Shown piece by piece: positions 19,037-21,042 of a stretch of 21,042 nt of DNA. A model generated the notes under the pieces. The model made no database searches and was not told where the DNA came from. It saw only the letters and a program-made list of their open reading frames with translations. Each line of letters begins with the position of its first letter. The first letter of the stretch is position 1. The DNA is from QHBQ01 sp038230695 (GTDB lineage: Bacteria > Chloroflexota > Chloroflexia > QHBQ01): positions 1 through 21,042 of the forward strand of contig JBBRMT010000055.1 of NCBI GenBank assembly GCA_038230695.1. The letters run 5' to 3'. The position numbers were made by a program, and so were the translations under genes.

Positions 19037-20173
19037 TTATGAGTACGTTGTTAAATGAACGGAGCAATCGCTGGTCATACATACAATGGTGGTAGACCAG
19101 GGTGGGTTCTGACTGGTTGCAGAGTCGGAGTTAAGCTCTAGCCAGAGTGTTTGCCAGCCATCTGTAGGATTGTACTGAGGGTCGCATGAAGCATATGGGC
19201 AGCCAGTCATATCTCCAGCGAAGCTCATCTGCTTGCTATAGGTCTGAACTCCCCAACGGTCTACCTGATACCAGTCCATCGGATAAGTGTCAGCGTAAAT
19301 TTCTGGCAACGCTTTGGTTCCAGTTATACCTGAGGATAGCTGGTATACTTGGTCCACCGTCCAACCCGCACAGCTTAGACCATGTGGTAGGTGTTCACTG
19401 GCTGTGGTGCATGGAAATGCGCCAACTGTGCCATAGTTGTAGAGGGTAGCTGTTGATGAGAGCGTGAAGGTCTTCACCCAAGCCTGGGCAGAACTATAAT
19501 TGCTGTAGTCAGGCTCTGCATCAAATCCTGCTGCTACAGTTACCTCGCTATAGGGGGTGGCGAAGGCACGAACATCGTTTACCATATTTGCCCAGGCTCT
19601 AGCATGAGCAGGGCTTACTGCTCCAACACCGCCTTGGATAAGATTACTTGTGCCAATTGCGATCGTCGCAGACCCAGGGTTTATTGTACAGGTTACATTA
19701 GGATTAGGAACGCGATCGTAGGCATCATTGTATCCATAAATAAAGCTTTCCACCGCATTCGATATTGCATAGGTTGTGGTTGAAGTGGTATGTGCATCAA
19801 ATAGCACTGTGCCATAAGGGTTTCCGATAGGCTGCTGGGTTGCAGTTACCGGCTGTCCATAATCTAGAACCACTATGCTACTGGAAGGGTTATTAGCTGC
19901 ACAGTAACCATCATTGTAGTGAGTGTTGAGGCTAGTGTTGGTCACAAAATAGCTAGTGGAGGAAAGAGGAGCGGTCGGTGCCGCGATGTTCTCAGCCAAA
20001 GTATCATAGGCTTCGCTATTATCCTGATAATCTCCCACTGACAATGTATCTGTTATCGGTCGCTTGCCACCTGTTGTCTTGCCGGTTCGCGCTGCTACGC
20101 CTAGAAGTTCGCTGGCAATGCCAGGGTTGGTGCTGGGAACAATGTCCCAGTTGCTGCCATCTATACACTCAAG
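19037..20173 (-). pseudogene. 3' part of a frameshifted exported protein gene
   Basis: This frame is open from 20173 to a TAA at 19037-19039 (about 378 codons). It has no signal peptide and no plausible start near its 5' end; a TTG at 20044 is the first formal start. Its first residues read DGSNWDIVPSTNPG, the same kind of WxxG-propeller strand seen repeatedly in the frame ending at 20161 just upstream. A single-base shift between 20161 and 20176 would join the two into one protein. The C-terminal ~320 residues are rich in Ser/Thr/Tyr/Asn with a few cysteines (such as MTGCPYASCDP), and I cannot assign a family. An assembly error or programmed frameshift is possible in place of a true pseudogene. 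Confidence 0.6.
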
Positions 20174-21042
20174 CTACTACCATGCCAATGTAGTATGTAG
20201 GTATGGGAACCGCTCAGTACGGGATCAGGAGCCGCCTTCCCTACAGGCTGAAGTTCCAGGGTTGTTAGTTTAGGGCTATGCACGGTTAGATCGTTATACC
20301 TACCAACCACCCACACCTCTCTTTCGCCAGTAACAAATACACTGCGTAGCTCATTACCAAAGGTGCCAGGGCTGGGGATCTTATTGGCGACCGTCCACGA
20401 GGTTCCATCGTAATGCTCAACGAGAGCGCGAAAGCGGTTTTCCGCAGTTATATACTGAGTACCTACTGCCCAAACGTCGTTATCACTAAAGAAATCAACG
20501 CTATTAAGCCAGGAGTCCGAGGTAAGCACTGGGCTAGTGGTAATTGTCCATACGCCTGTATAATGCAAGATAAGCGGGCGCGGTGCGCCCACGCTACGGG
20601 GTATGCCATCCGAAGAATATGAGCCAACCGCCCAGACATTGGTCGTGCTAATCGCAGCTATGCCGTTGACAGCGTTATACCCTACTCCGGCATATGGCGG
20701 TAGCGTGAGGGTACAAGTTACAACTGGCTGAAGGGAGCAGTGTTGGGCATAAGGGTGGTTCACCTTCACACTGGTAGCTGGTAGGTTTGGCGGCGGAAAA
20801 CACATACCCGTATCGCCAACATTATACGCCCCTATGGCCCAAACATCGTTATCTGACAGAGCGGCTACCGCCGCCAGGGCCGACCCCCCGCACATTGCAT
20901 CTGGCGAGATCGTACCAGAAATATCCTGCCACGAGCCATTACTATAGTGCTGGATAAGCGGATATTGGAAGTAGTTGTTGGGATAAGTTGCTGTGTAGTA
21001 GGAGCCGACTGCCCACACGCTGTTGGACGATACTGCCGTTAC
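20161..21042 (-). CDS. Beta-propeller protein with NDVWAVG repeats, partial and probably frameshifted
   Basis: The frame is open to the window edge, so its 5' end lies beyond 21042. The visible 293 codons contain at least five repeats built around DNVWAVG or NDVWAIG followed by a strand of the HYDGTSWT type. These are the hallmark of Kelch- or YCF48-like propellers found in exported bacterial proteins. Repeats are visible near NSVWAVGSY, NDVWAIGAY, TNVWAVGSY, NDVWAVGTQ and REVWVVGRY. The frame ends at TAG 20161-20163 in mid-repeat, and the next strand continues in another frame, so the gene seems broken here. A surface or secreted role is likely from the family; ligand unknown. Confidence 0.75.
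   Translation of the reverse strand, partial: VTAVSSNSVWAVGSYYTATYPNNYFQYPLIQHYSNGSWQDISGTISPDAMCGGSALAAVAALSDNDVWAIGAYNVGDTGMCFPPPNLPATSVKVNHPYAQHCSLQPVVTCTLTLPPYAGVGYNAVNGIAAISTTNVWAVGSYSSDGIPRSVGAPRPLILHYTGVWTITTSPVLTSDSWLNSVDFFSDNDVWAVGTQYITAENRFRALVEHYDGTSWTVANKIPSPGTFGNELRSVFVTGEREVWVVGRYNDLTVHSPKLTTLELQPVGKAAPDPVLSGSHTYILHWHGSSLSV

Noticed and set aside
1..21042. tRNA, rRNA or CRISPR arrays
   Set aside because: No cloverleaf with a GTTCGA-type arm, no rRNA signature and no spaced repeat array was found by reading both strands.

Overview
The window looks like a chromosomal segment of a free-living, moderately GC-rich bacterium, most likely a member of the Chloroflexota. The indications are SAM-I and T-box leader RNAs outside the Firmicutes, an archaeal-type aspartate-semialdehyde dehydrogenase, a geranylgeranyl-reductase/ferredoxin pair, WxxG-type beta-propeller and lipoprotein genes, and intergenic gaps full of short repeats. 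The phylum is an inference; no rRNA or tRNA gene is present to confirm it.

Layout. Positions 1-352 are a non-coding, repeat-rich stretch. A good promoter (353-381) then drives a NifU/IscU-like scaffold and a flavin reductase. A membrane-anchored sulfite-oxidase-fold molybdoenzyme (1630-3270) and a small hydrophilic helical protein (3543-4091) follow on the + strand. A lipoprotein and folB (5058-4166) lie on the minus strand with their own promoter.

The centre of the window (5339-13248) is a locus for de novo homocysteine synthesis from aspartate: lysC, asd, metY, a DinB-family gene, metX and hom. It is preceded by a ~630-nt leader containing a consensus promoter, a SAM-I (S-box) riboswitch with its own intrinsic terminator, and then a complete T-box with a second terminator. 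The T-box specifier reads most naturally as ATG (Met). As read, lysC transcription needs both low SAM and uncharged tRNA-Met, a two-input AND gate. The aspartokinase it controls has a shortened regulatory region, consistent with control at the RNA level. This tandem leader is the most interesting element of the window.

Downstream, a separate promoter (13313-13342) drives a geranylgeranyl-reductase-family flavoprotein and a 2[4Fe-4S] ferredoxin. On the minus strand come a GlsB/YeaQ-like membrane protein, a 51-residue zinc-ribbon protein and an acidic protein with helical repeats, the last with a promoter plus a perfect 15-bp palindrome. A compact regulatory region (16482-16818) contains a probable small terminated RNA on the minus strand and a two-unit 34-bp direct repeat upstream of nei. 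The right end (17677-21042) is visibly poorer in GC. It holds two paralogous lipoproteins and a large secreted propeller-type gene that appears split by a frameshift and runs off the window.

Two repeat families unify the gaps. One is heptanucleotide tandem repeats: at least eight tracts with six different 7-bp units. The other is REP-like elements made of a GTAG head followed by a GC-rich hairpin.
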